This document shows, piece by piece, positions 23,967 to 32,172 of a stretch of DNA of 64,000 nucleotides. The position numbers and the translations under genes are program-made. Positions within the stretch are counted from its first letter, which is position 1, and each line of letters opens with the position of its first letter. Where the stretch lies: the NCBI GenBank assembly GCA_945833995.1, contig CAMAGM010000001.1, positions 1 through 64,000 on the forward strand, given 5' to 3'. Source of the stretch: an uncultured Prevotella sp. Its GTDB lineage: Bacteria; Bacteroidota; Bacteroidia; Bacteroidales; Bacteroidaceae. The notes under the pieces were generated by a model. The model worked only from the letters and a program-made list of their open reading frames with translations. It was not told the DNA's origin and made no database searches.

Positions 23967-24073
23967 GAGGTGAGAAGTGAGAGATATGTTAAAGGTTGAA
24001 TATTGAAGGTTGAATTGCTGCGCAGTGCAGTATTCTCTCACCTCTCACCCCTCACCCCTCACCTCTCACCCCT
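23967..24073. repeat. Inverted-arm element with 7-mer arms containing a nested half-element
   Basis: Left GAGGTGAGAAGTGAGAGAT, right (CTCTCAC/CCCTCAC)x5 24033-24073, core TTGAATATTGAAGGTTGAATTGCTGCGC. Confidence 0.78.
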
Positions 24074-24087
24074 AAATAACAAAATAT

Positions 24088-25422
24088 ATGTACAGAAGAC
24101 CACTACCTGACTGGAAGTCAGAATACCTCGACCCTGAGTTGGAAACCATGTCGAGGGAGGAGATTGAGGCATTGCAGGTGAAGCGACTGAAAGCTACTGT
24201 CGAGCACTGCATGAACAATCCCGTTTACAAGGAACGATTGGAGAAGGCTGGCGTGACGGCAGAGAGCATTACAAGCGTTGACGACATTCGCCGCATCCCA
24301 TTCACCACAAAGCAAGACCTGCGCGACACCTATCCCTTCGGACTCGCATCAGTGCCACTGACAGAGTGCGTGCGACTGCACTCATCGTCGGGAACTACTG
24401 GCAATCCTACCGTCATCCTTCACACACAGAAGGACCTCGACGAATGGGCAAACCAAGTGGCACGCAACCTATGGATGGTTGGCTTGCGCCCCGACGACGT
24501 GTTTCAGAACTCCTCTGGCTACGGAATGTTTACTGGTGGACTGGGCTTCCAATATGGAGCCGAGCGCATCGGTATGCTCACTATTCCAGCCGCTGCGGGC
24601 AACTCGCTCAGACAGATAAAATTCATGACCGACTTCGGCACTACTGCTGTCCACGCCGTTCCTTCCTACGTAACACGCCTGCACGAAGTGATGGTGGAAC
24701 AGGGCATCGACCCTCGTCGCGACACCAAGCTACGCGTGCTTGCCATTGGTGCCGAGCCACACTCCGAGGAACAGCGTAAGCGCATTGAGGAGATGATGGG
24801 TGTGAAGGCTTACAACTCCTTCGGAATGTCGGAGATGTGCGGTCCTGGTGTGGGCTTCGAGTGCAAGGAACAAAACGGACTCCACTTCTGGGAGGACTAC
24901 TACATAGTTGAGATTGTTGACCCAGAGACTCTTGAGCCAGTGCCCGACGGTGAGATAGGCGAACTTGTGCTGACAACGCTCAACCGCGAGGCAATGCCTC
25001 TGCTACGCTATCGCACACGCGACCTGACGAGGGTACTCGGACGCTCCTGTCCGTGTGGCAGAAACCACGTAAGGCTCGATCGCATGCGCGGACGCTCTGA
25101 CGACATGATGGTGCTGCGCGGCGTGAACATCTTCCCAATACAGATTGAGAAGATTCTGATGCAGTTCAAGGAGCTGGCAAATAACTATCTCATCACACTA
25201 ACCACCGACGAGAACAACGACAACATGACCGTGGAGGTGGAACTGGAACAGCTCTTCACCGACGATTTCCAACGCCTTACAGCCCTGCAGAAGAAGATAA
25301 CCCGCGCCCTAAAGGACGAAATTCTGCTTACTCCTATCGTAAAACTCGTGCCAAAGGGAACTTTGCCAGTGAGCGATGGCAAGGCAGTGAGAGTGGTTGA
25401 CAAGAGAACGGTGTATAAATAA
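24088..25422 (+). CDS. paaK: Phenylacetate-CoA ligase family protein
   Basis: LHSSSGTTGNPTVILHTQKDLDEW; YNSFGMSEMCGPGVGFEC; YRTRDLTRVLGRSCPCGRNHVRLDRMRGRSDDMMVLRGVNIFP. Confidence 0.92.
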   Translation: MYRRPLPDWKSEYLDPELETMSREEIEALQVKRLKATVEHCMNNPVYKERLEKAGVTAESITSVDDIRRIPFTTKQDLRDTYPFGLASVPLTECVRLHSSSGTTGNPTVILHTQKDLDEWANQVARNLWMVGLRPDDVFQNSSGYGMFTGGLGFQYGAERIGMLTIPAAAGNSLRQIKFMTDFGTTAVHAVPSYVTRLHEVMVEQGIDPRRDTKLRVLAIGAEPHSEEQRKRIEEMMGVKAYNSFGMSEMCGPGVGFECKEQNGLHFWEDYYIVEIVDPETLEPVPDGEIGELVLTTLNREAMPLLRYRTRDLTRVLGRSCPCGRNHVRLDRMRGRSDDMMVLRGVNIFPIQIEKILMQFKELANNYLITLTTDENNDNMTVEVELEQLFTDDFQRLTALQKKITRALKDEILLTPIVKLVPKGTLPVSDGKAVRVVDKRTVYK

Positions 25423-25569
25423 GGCCCACCCCCTGCCCCTCCCTGGGGAGGGGAGTCCAATGCGGATGATGTAGGGCTACTGTAGAGAAATAATTAAACC
25501 AATTAACAATAAAGGCCTCCGCCAATGCGCAGCCTTCTCCCCTCCCCAGGGAGGGGCAGGGGGTGGGCC
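25423..25569. repeat. GC-rich inverted-arm element (perfect 33-bp arms)
   Basis: GGCCCACCCCCTGCCCCTCCCTGGGGAGGGGAG 25423-25455 and its exact reverse complement 25537-25569. Confidence 0.88.
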
Positions 25570-25588
25570 TCAAATAAAAAATATAACT

Positions 25589-26011
25589 ATGACAATAAAA
25601 CAGCTATCAATATTCATGGAGAACCGTAGCGGTGCGCTGCTACGAGTTCTTGAGATGCTGCGCGACAACGGCATCAGCATCGTAGTGAGCACACTGGGCG
25701 ACACCGACGGATTCGGCATCTACCGCGTAATCTGCAACGACACCGAAAAGGCATTCAAGCTGCTGCGCGACAAGAACATCTCAGCCACAATAACCAACGT
25801 CTATGCCATCCGCCTTGCCACCAACCAACCTGGTGCAGCGGCGGAAATAGTGGAGAAGTTGACAAAGGCTAGAGTGACCATAAAATACATGTACTCTTTC
25901 ATGTATGGCGGCAACGGCATCGTCGTGCTGAAAGTCGATGACAACGACAAGGCAGAAGAAACGGTAATGCTGAACAAACTGGACTATATAACAGAAGAAG
26001 AACTAAAATAA
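25589..26011 (+). CDS. Tandem ACT-domain protein
   Basis: 140 aa: MTIKQLSIFMENRSGALLRVLEMLRDNGISIVVSTLGDTDGFGIYRVI...TKARVTIKYMYSFMYGGNGIVVLKVDD. Confidence 0.85.
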   Translation: MTIKQLSIFMENRSGALLRVLEMLRDNGISIVVSTLGDTDGFGIYRVICNDTEKAFKLLRDKNISATITNVYAIRLATNQPGAAAEIVEKLTKARVTIKYMYSFMYGGNGIVVLKVDDNDKAEETVMLNKLDYITEEELK

Positions 26012-26034
26012 CATCCACAAAAAATCAAACACAA

Positions 26035-27129
26035 ATGAAAAAAACTACGACAATCGTTGCGGCTCTGATGATGTGCGCAACAATGACCTGGGCGGAGACT
26101 ACCAGTCCGCCAGAGACAAACGAGGAGAAAGACCTAAAGTATTGGGCAGAAGCCGTGGCTTCGAGAGTAAAAGTCACTGGCTACGCACAGGCTGGCTACA
26201 CAGCCACGATGCCCGAAGAAGGACAGAACACAAACACATTCGACATGAAACGCGCCATACTGATGGTGGCTGCCAACGTCACACCACAGTTCTACGCTTT
26301 CTTCATGCACGACTTCAAGAGCAAGGACATGCAAGAGTACTACCTTGAGTACCGACCATCAAAGGCGTTCAACCTGCGCTTCGGACAGTCAAAAATTGAG
26401 CTATCGATGGAGAACCCAATGTCGCCAACGGTATTGGAGAGCATCGGACCAATGTCGCAAAGTGTATTTTGGCTTTGCGGTGCCGACCCGCTGATGGGCA
26501 ATCCTGCTGGTCGAGACCTCGGGCTTATGGCATACGGTGACCTGTTCAAGGGCAAACTACGGTACGTGCTTGAGGTGGTGAACGGCGGACAGACAAACAC
26601 TGCCGACAAGGACAACAGAAAGAACATAATAGGGAAACTGGAATACAGACCCGACCCACGCTTCCGCGCCTCAGTGTCGGGACAACTCGGCTATGGTTGC
26701 GCCGTGAAGGCTTCGGAGTATAACCTCACGGTGATGGAGGGCGAGACATACCGCCAAAACCGCTATGCCGTGGGAATGGAATGGAAATCGAAGATTACAG
26801 GCAACGACTACCACAAGAATCGCTGCATGATGGTGCGCACAGAGGTGCTCGGAGGCAAGGATGGCGACTGCGGCAGCTTCGGTGCCTACGTCTCCACTGC
26901 CATTCCGGTGTATAAGGGACTCGACGTGGTGGCAATGGCAGACTACATGAACTACAACACAGATGCCAAAATAAAGAAGACAAACCTCATGGCAGGACTC
27001 CAGTATTGGATATTCAAGAAATGTCGTCTGCAAGCACAATACACCTACAGTCTCCGCAGCGATGCAATGAAAATGCTGCAAGGCGAAAACCAAAGCATCA
27101 TTCAAACACAAATACAAGTAGCGTTCTGA
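26035..27129 (+). CDS. Outer-membrane porin (phosphate-selective porin O/P-like)
   Basis: Signal peptide then VKVTGYAQAGYTATMPEEGQNTNTFDMKRAILMVAANVTPQFYAFFMHDF...FNLRFGQSKIELSMENPMSP. Confidence 0.75.
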   Translation: MKKTTTIVAALMMCATMTWAETTSPPETNEEKDLKYWAEAVASRVKVTGYAQAGYTATMPEEGQNTNTFDMKRAILMVAANVTPQFYAFFMHDFKSKDMQEYYLEYRPSKAFNLRFGQSKIELSMENPMSPTVLESIGPMSQSVFWLCGADPLMGNPAGRDLGLMAYGDLFKGKLRYVLEVVNGGQTNTADKDNRKNIIGKLEYRPDPRFRASVSGQLGYGCAVKASEYNLTVMEGETYRQNRYAVGMEWKSKITGNDYHKNRCMMVRTEVLGGKDGDCGSFGAYVSTAIPVYKGLDVVAMADYMNYNTDAKIKKTNLMAGLQYWIFKKCRLQAQYTYSLRSDAMKMLQGENQSIIQTQIQVAF

Positions 27130-27147
27130 AGAATTAAGAGTTACAAA

Positions 27148-27248
27148 TTAAAGGAGTTCAAGGAGTTAAAGACGTATGTCTGTGGCTTGCTAACTCCCTA
27201 ACCCCAAAGCGAAATCACTATTGTCTTTAACTCCCTGAACTCCTTTAA
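27148..27248. repeat. Inverted-arm element with 9-mer arms (AAGGAGTTM)
   Basis: TTAAAGGAGTTCAAGGAGTTAAAGAC 27148-27173 and reverse complement with 1 mismatch 27223-27248. Confidence 0.8.
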
Positions 27249-27269
27249 CTCTCCTAAAAAAATATAGTT

Positions 27270-28829
27270 ATGTTTATAAAGATATTACTTACGATAGTTT
27301 TCCTCTGCGTCACGGTGGCAGTAGGAGTGTATTCAAGAAAGCAGGCGAAGTCGGTTGACGGCTTTGTGCTTGGCGGACGTTCGGTAGGTCCTTGGCTCAC
27401 AGCCTTCGCCTACGGCACGTCGTATTTCTCTGCCGTGGTTTTCGTTGGCTATGCAGGACAGTTCGGTTGGAAATACGGAATGTCGGCATCGTGGATTGGC
27501 GTGGGCAACGCCATCATCGGCTCACTGTTGGCGTGGCTCGTTCTGGGCAAGCGTACGAAACTGATGACACAACACATACAGAGCCGCACCATGCCCGACT
27601 TTTTCGGCACACGATATGCCGACGAGGGATTGCGCGTGGCGGCTTCCATAATAGCCTTCATATTCCTCATTCCCTACACAGCCGGCGTGTATATGGGCAT
27701 CTCTAAACTCTTTGAGATGGGATTTGGAATACCTTATACCTACTGCGCCATAATCATGGCTCTGCTAACCGCCATCTACGTCATTCTCGGCGGTTACAAG
27801 GCAACAGCTATCAACGATTTCATTCAGGGCATCATAATGCTCTTCGGCATAACGACGGTCATTGCCGTGGTGCTCCACAACCAGGGCGGACTTACGGAAG
27901 CCGTGGCGAAGATGTGCGATGCAGTGCCTACTGCCCACGACCTTGAGGACAAGTCGGGACTGTTTGCCAACTTCCAGGCGGGTGAATTCGCCTCGTGGTT
28001 CGGCCCAGCACCTTTGAGCCTGCTCGGTGTTGTAGTCCTGACATCGCTCGGCACATGGGGACTGCCACAGATGGTGGGCAAGTTCTACTCCATCACCGAT
28101 GAGTCGGCAATACGCCGCGGTACGATTATCTCTACTATTTTCGCCCTTGTTGTGTCGGGTGGCTGCTACTTCCTCGGAGGTTTCGGACGACTGTTCCCTG
28201 AGCCAGCCTTCAGTCTCGAAAAGCACAAGTATGCCTACGATAGCATCGTGCCCTCCATGCTTGAGACATTGCCCGACGTGCTCATAGCCCTCGTGGTGCT
28301 CCTCGTCCTCTCAGCCTCCATGTCAACCCTCGCCTCACTGGTACTCACATCATCTTCTACAATGACCCTCGACCTTATCTATCGCGACAAGAAATCGCAG
28401 GAGGGCGAAGTGGAAGGTGGCGAGATTGACGACATCGTGGCAGAAAAGATAGAGCGTCGCAAGGTACTCGTGATGCGAGTGCTGATAGTGTTCTTCATAG
28501 TGCTCTCGCTGATGATAGCTCTCAACCCGCCGCAGTTCATTGCACAGTTGATGGGCATCTCGTGGGGAGCCCTTGCCGGTGCCTTCCTTGCCCCATTCCT
28601 CTTGGGACTCTACTGGAAGGGCGTTACCCGCATCGCCGTATGGGCATGCTTCGTCTGGGGCGTTGGACTCACGGTAGTAAACATGATGCTTGGCAACGCC
28701 ATCCTCAACCCCATCGACTGCGGTGCGGTGGCAATGGTGGGAGGCTTCGCCGTGGTCTGGATAGTCAGCCTCTTCACACCGAAGATGAAACAGGCAACTG
28801 TAGAAAACATATTTAAATGCTATGAATAA
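27270..28829 (+). CDS. Sodium:solute symporter (SSS family)
   Basis: 519 aa, multiple TM helices; VDGFVLGGRSVGPWLTAFAYGTSYFSAVVFVGYAGQFGWKYG; LGTWGLPQMVGKFYSI. Confidence 0.88.
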   Translation: MFIKILLTIVFLCVTVAVGVYSRKQAKSVDGFVLGGRSVGPWLTAFAYGTSYFSAVVFVGYAGQFGWKYGMSASWIGVGNAIIGSLLAWLVLGKRTKLMTQHIQSRTMPDFFGTRYADEGLRVAASIIAFIFLIPYTAGVYMGISKLFEMGFGIPYTYCAIIMALLTAIYVILGGYKATAINDFIQGIIMLFGITTVIAVVLHNQGGLTEAVAKMCDAVPTAHDLEDKSGLFANFQAGEFASWFGPAPLSLLGVVVLTSLGTWGLPQMVGKFYSITDESAIRRGTIISTIFALVVSGGCYFLGGFGRLFPEPAFSLEKHKYAYDSIVPSMLETLPDVLIALVVLLVLSASMSTLASLVLTSSSTMTLDLIYRDKKSQEGEVEGGEIDDIVAEKIERRKVLVMRVLIVFFIVLSLMIALNPPQFIAQLMGISWGALAGAFLAPFLLGLYWKGVTRIAVWACFVWGVGLTVVNMMLGNAILNPIDCGAVAMVGGFAVVWIVSLFTPKMKQATVENIFKCYE

Positions 28830-29220
28830 TCTAAAGGATTTCCTCAACGAGGGCGACCGCTTTGCCGCAACAAACGGGATGCAGCTCACCGAGATTCGTG
28901 AAGGCTATGCACGCGCCGAGATGACGGTAGAGAAGCGACACCTCAATGGCGCCAACGTCTGCCAAGGTGGAGCCTACTTCACCCTCGCCGACCTTGCCTT
29001 TGCCGCCGTGACCAACTCGCACGGCAACATCACCCTCGGCATACAGAACAGCATCACCTTCCTGCAGTCGGCACACGAGGGCGACACCCTCATTGCCGAG
29101 GCATACGAGACCTTCAACCACCATCGCCTACCCTTCTGCGAAATGCGCATCACCAACCAAAAGGGTGAACTTCTGTGCGTAGTTACTGGGTCGGCGTATA
29201 GGACGAGTAAGGAATGGTAG
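28822..29220 (+). CDS. PaaI-like hotdog-fold acyl-CoA thioesterase
   Basis: GYARAEMTVEKRHLNGANVCQGGAYFTLADLAFAAVTNSHG; start overlaps the symporter stop by 8 bp. Confidence 0.85.
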   Translation: MNNLKDFLNEGDRFAATNGMQLTEIREGYARAEMTVEKRHLNGANVCQGGAYFTLADLAFAAVTNSHGNITLGIQNSITFLQSAHEGDTLIAEAYETFNHHRLPFCEMRITNQKGELLCVVTGSAYRTSKEW

Positions 29221-29370
29221 GCCCACCCCTACCCCTCCCTGGGGAGGGGAGTACATTACGGATGATATAGGGGATTTTTTAGTGATATTTTTAAACAATT
29301 AATAACAATTGGTCACCCACCAGCGCGCAGCCCACCCCCCTCCCCAGGGAGGGGACGGGGGTAGGTCTCT
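29221..29370. repeat. GC-rich inverted-arm element, second copy
   Basis: CCCACCCCTACCCCTCCCTGGGGAGGGGAGTACATTACGGATGATATAGGG ... CAGCGCGCAGCCCACCCCCCTCCCCAGGGAGGGGACGGGGGTAGG; homologous to 25423-25569. Confidence 0.82.
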
Positions 29371-29373
29371 GGA

Positions 29374-30705
29374 GTGAACCTCAAAAACAATAAAACTATG
29401 ATTTTAAACAGAGCAATGGAATGTATGGATCGTGAGTCCATGCGCAAACTACAGACCGAACGTCTTATCAAGACAGTTAAGACATGTTATGAAAAGGTGC
29501 CCTTCTATCGCCGTAAGATGGACAAGATGGGCATCAAGCCAGAAGACATAAAGTCTATCGACGACATCCACCGTCTGCCATTCACCACAAAGCACGACCT
29601 GCGCGACGAATATCCTTTCGGTCTGCAGGCCGTTCCCCAGAGCGAGGTGGTCAGAATTCACGCCTCATCGGGAACAACAGGAAAGCCCGTAGTTGGAACA
29701 TACACGAAGAACGACCTCGCTATGTGGGCTGAAGGCGCAGCACGCGTCATGGCAGCCGGTGGCGTGACGAAGGGCGACATCGTGCAGGTGAGCTACGGCT
29801 ACGGACTGTTCACCGGCGGACTTGGCGCACACGACGCTGCAGGACTGCTCGGTGCCGTTCAGCTGCCTACATCTGCAGGCAACTCCGAGAAGCAGATAAT
29901 GCTGATGAAGGACTTCGGTTCTTCCGTTCTCTGCTGCACGCCATCATACGCACTGCATCTTGCAGAAGTGATAGAAAAGAGCGACAGCGTGAAGAAGGAA
30001 GACCTAAAGCTGCGCGTCGGCTTCTTCGGTGCAGAGCCATGGACAGAGGGCATGCGCAAGGAACTGCAGGAGCGACTGGGCATCAAGGCTATCGACATCT
30101 ACGGACTCACCGAGATGTGCGGTCCTGGTGTTGGCGGCGAGTGCGAATATCAGAACGGAACACACCTCTGGGAAGACATGTTCTTTCCTGAAATCATCAA
30201 TCCCGACACACTGGAGCCATGCGAGCCAGGAGAGTTTGGTGAGCTTGTGTTCACGTCGCTCTGCAAGGAGGCGATGCCAATCATACGCTACCGCACACGC
30301 GACCTCACACGCCTCATCTACGACAAGTGCGAGTGTGGACGTACGGCAGTGCGCATGGACCGCATTCTCGGACGTTCCGACGACATGATGATCATACGCG
30401 GCGTGAACGTTTTCCCAAGTCAGATAGAGACCTGTCTCACCGAGTTCCCAGCCTTCACGGCACAGTATTTCATCACCGTCGATCGCAAGAACAACGAGGA
30501 CACCTTCGACCTCGACGTGGAGCTCCGCAGCGAGTTCTTCTCGCCCAACCCATCGAAGCAGATGCCATACATCAAACCTCTCTACGACCGCATCGTGTCG
30601 ATGGTTGGCATCAAGCCAAACATCCACATCAAGGAGCCAGGACAAATCCAGCGCTCAATAGGAAAGGCAAAGCACGTTAACGACAAGAGAAACTTTAAGA
30701 ATTAA
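29374..30705 (+). CDS. Phenylacetate-CoA ligase family protein (second paralogue)
   Basis: IHASSGTTGKPVVGTYTKNDLAMW; DIYGLTEMCGPGVGGEC; RLIYDKCECGRTAVRMDRILGRSDDMMIIRGVNVFPSQIE. ORF opens at 29374; MILNRAMECMDRESMRKLQ at 29398 is an alternative start. Confidence 0.92.
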   Translation: MNLKNNKTMILNRAMECMDRESMRKLQTERLIKTVKTCYEKVPFYRRKMDKMGIKPEDIKSIDDIHRLPFTTKHDLRDEYPFGLQAVPQSEVVRIHASSGTTGKPVVGTYTKNDLAMWAEGAARVMAAGGVTKGDIVQVSYGYGLFTGGLGAHDAAGLLGAVQLPTSAGNSEKQIMLMKDFGSSVLCCTPSYALHLAEVIEKSDSVKKEDLKLRVGFFGAEPWTEGMRKELQERLGIKAIDIYGLTEMCGPGVGGECEYQNGTHLWEDMFFPEIINPDTLEPCEPGEFGELVFTSLCKEAMPIIRYRTRDLTRLIYDKCECGRTAVRMDRILGRSDDMMIIRGVNVFPSQIETCLTEFPAFTAQYFITVDRKNNEDTFDLDVELRSEFFSPNPSKQMPYIKPLYDRIVSMVGIKPNIHIKEPGQIQRSIGKAKHVNDKRNFKN

Positions 30706-30706
30706 C

Positions 30707-32026
30707 ATGAATACACCTTTAAATTACGACATCGTCACTGAGGCCATCGAGCAGATGGGTCTCGGCGACTTTTCACAAGCTACTATCAGAGACATACAAA
30801 GCCTATCGAGAACCCTTGAGGAAAAGACAGGTGAGACAGTCATTCACCTTGAGATGGGCGTACCGGGACTGAAGCCTTCGGAGATAGCCCTCCGTGCTGA
30901 GCAAGAAGCCCTTGCCAACGGCTGCGCCACAATCTATCCACCTAACGGAGGAATCCCAAGGATAAAGAACGCCACATCGCAGTTCGTCAAGGCTTTCATC
31001 GGCATTGACATCGACCCGCTCTGCTGCATACCTACCACAGGCTCCATGCAAGGCACCTTCGCAACGTTCACTATTTGGAAACACTCGTCGGTGGCAAACG
31101 AGAAAGGCGAGCCTACGGTACTTTTCATCGACCCCGGCTTCCCAGTGCAGACAACGCAGTGTGACGTCATTGGAATAAAACACATCGGACTCGACATTCA
31201 CGACTACCGCGGCAAGGATCTCATTGCAAAGCTCGAAGAGATAATCGCCCAGCACAACATCTGCGGCATCGTATATTCCAACCCGAACAACCCATCGTGG
31301 GTTTGCTTCAACGAAGAGGAATTGGAAGGAATAGGCAAGTTGGCAACGAAATATGACTTCATCGTGCTTGAAGACCTTGCATATTTCGCCATGGACTTCC
31401 GCCGCGACCTCTCCCACCCCTTCGAGGCACCATATCAGGCAACAGTGGCACGCTACACCGACAACTACATGCTGTCAGTCTCTGGTTCAAAGGCTTTCTC
31501 CTACGCAGGTCAGCGCATCGGCGTCTGCTGCATAAGCAACAAGCTCTACCACCGCGTCTATCCTTCGCTGCAGGAAAACTTCGGCGTAGGCGAGTTCGGC
31601 AATTTCTTCGCCAACCGTCTGATGTACACCTTCTCAAGTGGCACCACGCATAGCGTCCAGCACGCCATGGCAGCACTTATGGAAGCTGCATGCAATGGTT
31701 CCTACTGCTTCCTCGACGACGTGAGGGAATATGGCAGACGTGCAAAATACATGAAGGAAGTACTTCTCGCCAACGGCTTTTACCTTGTTTATGACAACGA
31801 CCTCGGAGCACCCCTCGCTGACGGTTTCTACTTCACCGTACAATATCCCGGAATGAACGACCTGCAACTCACCCGTGAGCTGATGTACTACGGCATCGCC
31901 GTCTATCCGCTCGACACCATGGGCTCGACACAACAAGGTGTCCGCATCTGCACCTCGTTCTTCTCCGACAACCTTCAGCCACTGTTCAAGGAAAGGATAG
32001 AGGCGTTTAAGAGGAACATGAATTAA
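30707..32026 (+). CDS. Pyridoxal-phosphate aminotransferase (class I/II)
   Basis: GIVYSNPNNPSWVCFNEEELEGIGKLATKYDFIVLEDLAYFAMDFR; SGSKAFSYAGQRIGVCCIS. Confidence 0.9.
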   Translation: MNTPLNYDIVTEAIEQMGLGDFSQATIRDIQSLSRTLEEKTGETVIHLEMGVPGLKPSEIALRAEQEALANGCATIYPPNGGIPRIKNATSQFVKAFIGIDIDPLCCIPTTGSMQGTFATFTIWKHSSVANEKGEPTVLFIDPGFPVQTTQCDVIGIKHIGLDIHDYRGKDLIAKLEEIIAQHNICGIVYSNPNNPSWVCFNEEELEGIGKLATKYDFIVLEDLAYFAMDFRRDLSHPFEAPYQATVARYTDNYMLSVSGSKAFSYAGQRIGVCCISNKLYHRVYPSLQENFGVGEFGNFFANRLMYTFSSGTTHSVQHAMAALMEAACNGSYCFLDDVREYGRRAKYMKEVLLANGFYLVYDNDLGAPLADGFYFTVQYPGMNDLQLTRELMYYGIAVYPLDTMGSTQQGVRICTSFFSDNLQPLFKERIEAFKRNMN

Positions 32027-32030
32027 GAAA

Positions 32031-32172
32031 GGAGGAGAGAGGAGTGAGGAGAGAGGAGTGAGAAGAGAGGAGTGAGAATACTTCACTGCGCAGCTAACAC
32101 CTAAAATTCAAGCTTCGCTAATCTCACTCCTCTCACCTCACTCCTCTCACCTCTTACCTCTCACATCTCACC
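32031..32172. repeat. Inverted-arm element with 7-mer arms (GAGGAGT/GAGGAGA)
   Basis: Left 32031-32079, right 32121-32172, core CTTCACTGCGCAGC; right arm overlaps the GH2 C-terminus. Confidence 0.78.

Noticed and set aside
23274-24073. Simple sequence/low-complexity artefact explanation for GTGAGAG arms
   Set aside because: Paired inverted arms recur at several junctions with different unit sequences and lengths, so not just assembly noise, though slippage probably shaped the arms.
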